Under the pieces are notes generated by a model that made no database searches, had not been told where the DNA came from, and worked only from the letters and a program-made list of their open reading frames with translations. From positions 1 through 17,725 of the forward strand of contig JAKJDB010000010.1 in the NCBI GenBank assembly GCA_022706175.1: a DNA stretch of 17,725 nt. The letters are read 5' to 3'. Position 1 is the stretch's first letter, and the number at the start of each line of letters is the position of its first letter. The position numbers and the translations under genes were made by a program. Positions 15,363-17,725 of the stretch are shown piece by piece. The DNA comes from Candidatus Zhuqueibacterota bacterium. Its GTDB lineage: Bacteria; KSB1; UBA2214.

Positions 15363-15404
15363 AATGTTTCGGCAAAGGCTGTCCCCGGATGTGCGCAGGC
15401 GTCT

Positions 15405-15630
15405 TGTCATTGTGAGGGGCGCGGTTTTGGCGGCGCGAAACAACCCTCTGCGACAGGGAGCGCAGGGTATAAAGCAAGTGCTCTTTGTCAGGGGATTCAC
15501 TTCATTGAAGAGTAGATGGATTTGCGGATTCGGCGGCTCCGCTCGCAATGACAACGAGAATCAGAGGATTGCTTCGCGCCATTTTCAATTGGATCAAGTT
15601 GCCGATACACTTGCTTCGCTCGCAATGACA
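15405..15630. repeat. Degenerate dispersed intergenic repeat, several copies
   Basis: CTCGCAATGACA occurs at 15542-15553 and 15619-15630, each behind a CTCCG or TTCG segment. An inverted copy with one change, TGTCATTGTGAG, lies at 15405-15416, and a partial unit GGATTGCTTCG at 15568. This is the well-known style of short extragenic repeat (GGATTGCTTCGCTCGCAATGAC) scattered in many bacterial genomes. The 15363-15688 gap between two genes otherwise holds no ORF. Copies in inverted orientation could pair as an RNA hairpin. Confidence 0.65.
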
Positions 15631-15634
15631 CACA

Positions 15635-15654
15635 TAAAAGCACGCATGCTTTTA
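15635..15654 (+). promoter_or_regulatory. Hairpin in the leader of the second sorting-domain protein gene
   Basis: TAAAAGCA (15635-15642) pairs perfectly with TGCTTTTA (15647-15654) around a CGCA loop, 21 bases before the AAGGAG ribosome site. It may be a leader structure; a terminator for upstream RNA is also possible although only a weak T-run follows. Confidence 0.4.
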
Positions 15655-15688
15655 AAAAGAGCTTTTCGTTTTACAAGGAGACAACTTT

Positions 15689-17398
15689 ATGAAAACACAA
15701 GTGATCGTTTTGCTGCTGGTGGTTTGTCTGGCCGGTGGACTGAACGCCGGCGACAAGCTCTACCAGGAACGGCTGTATGAGCCCAAAGTGCTTTGGGGCG
15801 ACAAACTGGCCGCGTTCTATGGATATCCGGTGAATGAAATATATCTCTATGCCTGGGATGAGGCGCAACAGAGTTGGCGCATGATGCCCTTTCAGATCGA
15901 TGAACGCATTCGTACCAACAATCCTTTCAATGAGGAAAACCTTCGCCATTTTTATTCCATCCCCAACGACTATGGCGTCGCTTTGGACGACGGTCTGTTC
16001 GATTCGGATGACGAACTGGTTTTCTTGGTGCGCGATATGGGCGACCGGGCGCCGGAGAAGAAGTGGCTGGACAATGCATCATCCAAAGCCTTTTCACGCA
16101 TCGAACTGGCCGCCGGCGACCCCGAGGACCCCTCCCGCATAGCCTATGCCTATCTGTTTCGTTCGCCCACTATCCAGGAGCCGGTTCCTACACCCTATGG
16201 GTTCGTTTACCATAGTCAGACGGATTCCATCGAAACCAGTTTTTATACCGTCAAGCTGGATGAGGCCATGGGTCTGGTGAAGAGCATCACCATCAAACCA
16301 CCCTATGGCACTGGTGTCGATGTTTTCGACAGGCAAAAGATGCGCGTGAAGGCGAGGCTCGGCTTTGGAACCCTCGGTGATGTTCAAATTGATGCTACCG
16401 AAGAATTGATCAAACTCCTACCAGAGTATCGTATGATTACTCCCAAGCCGGTGGTTCGTCTGGTGCGCGAGGTGCGGGTAACTTTTCAATTCGGGGAGGA
16501 AGAGGTCGAAAACAATCTGGCCTTTTTTCTGACGACAAAATTTTATCCTTTCAACGGCGTGGTCAAGGGCGGATCTGCGCTCGATGAGGCGAGTCTACGG
16601 CAGGCTATGCCCGGTTGGGACAATCCATTTCTTTTATTTGAAGTGTTGCGACAGTCCTGGGATTTGAGCGCCGCGGCGGCAGGCATGCGCTATTACAGCA
16701 AACACAATGACGGAATTTCGATCGATGGGCAGCCGGATGTGGTGAATCAACAGATCGACCGGCCTATTCGGGAATGGAATCTGGTCACCGGCAGCCAGGG
16801 CGCTTTATTCACTATGACCACTCTGCCGGATACGGTGGCCAAATCCATTTCGCTTTATTTCTACGATAACCAGGCCGGCGGCACCGGCGATCCGGACACC
16901 CTTGGGTTCGTCGATACCGGCGAATACGGCTCCTATGGCGATTTCGGCCTGAGCATGTACAAGGCTAAGAGCCTGGACCTTGCCTTTGAAATGTATTTTC
17001 TTCCCAACACGGTCAACACGGCCGAACAGGCGTCCGCCATAGCCCGGATGGTGGAAAAACCGGTTGACATTACTCCCCTGGTCACCGACGTGGCTCGCCG
17101 ACCGGCTATGGTGTCCCCGGAATCCTATCTCTGCGTGCAAAATTATCCTAATCCTTTTAATCAGCAGACCCTCATCTCCTTCAGCCTGGCCTCAGCTGAA
17201 CAGGTACAGGTGACGATTTATGACAGCCAGGGAAGATTGATTCGAACGCTGGTGCAGGCGACTCTGGCCGCCGGCAACCACGAGCTGCGATGGGACGGAT
17301 GCGATGGGCGCAACCGCGTGCTGGCTTCGGGCGTTTATTTTTATCAGCTGACCGCGGGCGATCAGATCGCGCGCAATAAGCTTTTGCTGCTGCGTTGA
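15689..17398 (+). CDS. Secreted protein of unknown function with C-terminal type IX/FlgD-like sorting domain (paralogue 2)
   Basis: A 569-residue protein. ATG at 15689 with AAGGAG eight bases upstream. Residues 1-20 are a signal peptide (cleavage after LNA). The body is the same unrecognised family as the protein at 9428-11068: MPFQIDE (66-72), SDDELVFLVRDMGDRAPEKKWLD (106-128), SWDLS...MRYYSKHNDGISIDGQP (323-349) and YFYDNQAGGT (390-399) with VDTGEYGSYGDFG (408-420). The middle of paralogue 2 has an extra stretch (about 200-300) that paralogue 1 lacks. Residues 480-569 are the PNPFN-type C-terminal module (YPNPFNQQTLISFSL, VTIYDSQGRLIRTL, ASGVYFYQLTAGD, basic end). A lipoprotein gene follows 18 bases later. 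No catalytic signature; likely surface-associated or released. Confidence 0.85.
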   Translation: MKTQVIVLLLVVCLAGGLNAGDKLYQERLYEPKVLWGDKLAAFYGYPVNEIYLYAWDEAQQSWRMMPFQIDERIRTNNPFNEENLRHFYSIPNDYGVALDDGLFDSDDELVFLVRDMGDRAPEKKWLDNASSKAFSRIELAAGDPEDPSRIAYAYLFRSPTIQEPVPTPYGFVYHSQTDSIETSFYTVKLDEAMGLVKSITIKPPYGTGVDVFDRQKMRVKARLGFGTLGDVQIDATEELIKLLPEYRMITPKPVVRLVREVRVTFQFGEEEVENNLAFFLTTKFYPFNGVVKGGSALDEASLRQAMPGWDNPFLLFEVLRQSWDLSAAAAGMRYYSKHNDGISIDGQPDVVNQQIDRPIREWNLVTGSQGALFTMTTLPDTVAKSISLYFYDNQAGGTGDPDTLGFVDTGEYGSYGDFGLSMYKAKSLDLAFEMYFLPNTVNTAEQASAIARMVEKPVDITPLVTDVARRPAMVSPESYLCVQNYPNPFNQQTLISFSLASAEQVQVTIYDSQGRLIRTLVQATLAAGNHELRWDGCDGRNRVLASGVYFYQLTAGDQIARNKLLLLR

Positions 17399-17416
17399 AA
17401 TAACCAGGGTCTCTTT

Positions 17417-17725
17417 ATGCGGATAAAGTTTATTTTACCGGCACTGGTCGCTGTTCTTTTTTTCGCCGGCTGCTCGAGCGACCATGGCCTCTCCCCGCAG
17501 CCGGGAAGGCTGGTGGTGGATGTCTTTTTTCGCGGCACCCCGCCCGCTAACACGCAAGGTATCTATCTGATCGTGGCGCCTCAATTTCCACCGCATGCCA
17601 TCAACGAGCTGCATCACAGTTCCAACAGCCTGCCCATCGATCGCGACAGCGTGCGCACGGTCATCGATCTTCCTTATGGTCACTACGACGCGATCAGTCT
17701 CTGGTGGTACAGCAAAGAGACCAAA
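17417..17725 (+). CDS. Lipoprotein, partial (C-terminus beyond right edge)
   Basis: The frame is open from ATG 17417-17419 to the right edge (103 codons, no stop). A lipoprotein signal (RIKFILPALVAVLFFAGC, lipobox FAGC with Cys19) is followed by SSDHGLSPQPG and a beta-rich start (RLVVDVFFRG, GIYLIVAP, VRTVIDLPYGHYDAISLWWY). It lies 18 bases after the sorting-domain gene, most likely in the same transcript; the ribosome site is weak (AGGGT). The fold resembles a small carboxypeptidase-like or dispersed extracellular beta-domain, but I do not recognise the family. Function unknown. Confidence 0.7.
   Translation, partial: MRIKFILPALVAVLFFAGCSSDHGLSPQPGRLVVDVFFRGTPPANTQGIYLIVAPQFPPHAINELHHSSNSLPIDRDSVRTVIDLPYGHYDAISLWWYSKETK

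Noticed and set aside
14364..15554. Long minus-strand frame of 396 codons
   Set aside because: It is antisense to the PLP enzyme gene, which has clear motifs and a ribosome site; the translation has no recognisable domain.
1..17725. CRISPR array, tRNA, rRNA, prophage or complete insertion sequence
   Set aside because: No regular spaced repeats, no cloverleaf or rRNA signature and no transposase or integrase reading frame were seen by eye.

Overview
The window looks like a chromosomal segment of a Gram-negative bacterium of the FCB superphylum, most likely an uncultured lineage such as candidate division KSB1, Calditrichota or a relative. The taxonomic call is inference. It rests on: two large secreted proteins ending in a PNPFN-type C-terminal module, which is typical of the type IX secretion/FlgD-like sorting domains common in these groups; several lipoproteins and signal-peptide proteins; a cohesin-domain lipoprotein; and a GC-rich coding style. 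The clearest promoters are E. coli-like sigma70 boxes with 17-base spacers, not the Bacteroidota -33/-7 type. There are no RNA genes, CRISPR arrays, complete insertion sequences or phage genes.

Layout. (1) Bases 1-2653, minus strand: a probable three-gene envelope operon. In transcription order it holds an SH3b/Ig-like membrane-anchored protein, a cohesin-domain lipoprotein and a PQQ-type beta-propeller protein that runs off the left edge. (2) Bases 2797-3448, minus: greA with a strong promoter, a leader hairpin followed by U5, and a strong terminator. (3) Bases 3512-5773, plus: a short single-domain asparaginase, then pepD (aminoacyl-histidine dipeptidase) with its own promoter and a textbook terminator. 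(4) Bases 5984-7757, plus: a divergent guanylate-kinase-like protein and a DnaQ-type 3'-5' exonuclease with an ExoX-like C-terminal domain. (5) Bases 7828-9170: a short remnant of a GxxExxY-family gene directly in front of a secreted papain-like (C1) peptidase. (6) Bases 9428-11068: a secreted protein with a sorting domain, paralogous to the one at 15689-17398. (7) Bases 11082-15362: a promoter followed by a probable operon of a long-chain acyl-CoA synthetase, a transglutaminase-like envelope protein and a PLP-dependent D-threonine aldolase/D-serine dehydratase-like enzyme. (8) Bases 15405-15630: an intergenic stretch with degenerate copies of a dispersed repeat. (9) Bases 15689-17725: the second sorting-domain protein and the start of a lipoprotein gene that runs off the right edge.

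Functionally the window mixes housekeeping genes (greA, pepD, exonuclease, acyl-CoA synthetase) with surface and secreted proteins. Dipeptide and asparagine breakdown plus a secreted C1 peptidase suggest peptide use. I see no clear defence, mobile or biosynthetic system. The most interesting points are the greA leader hairpin, the paralogous PFQ[VI]DE/DNQAGGT secreted family, the SH3b domain apparently inserted into an Ig-like fold, the C1 peptidase with Asp in place of the catalytic Asn, and the GxxExxY remnant.
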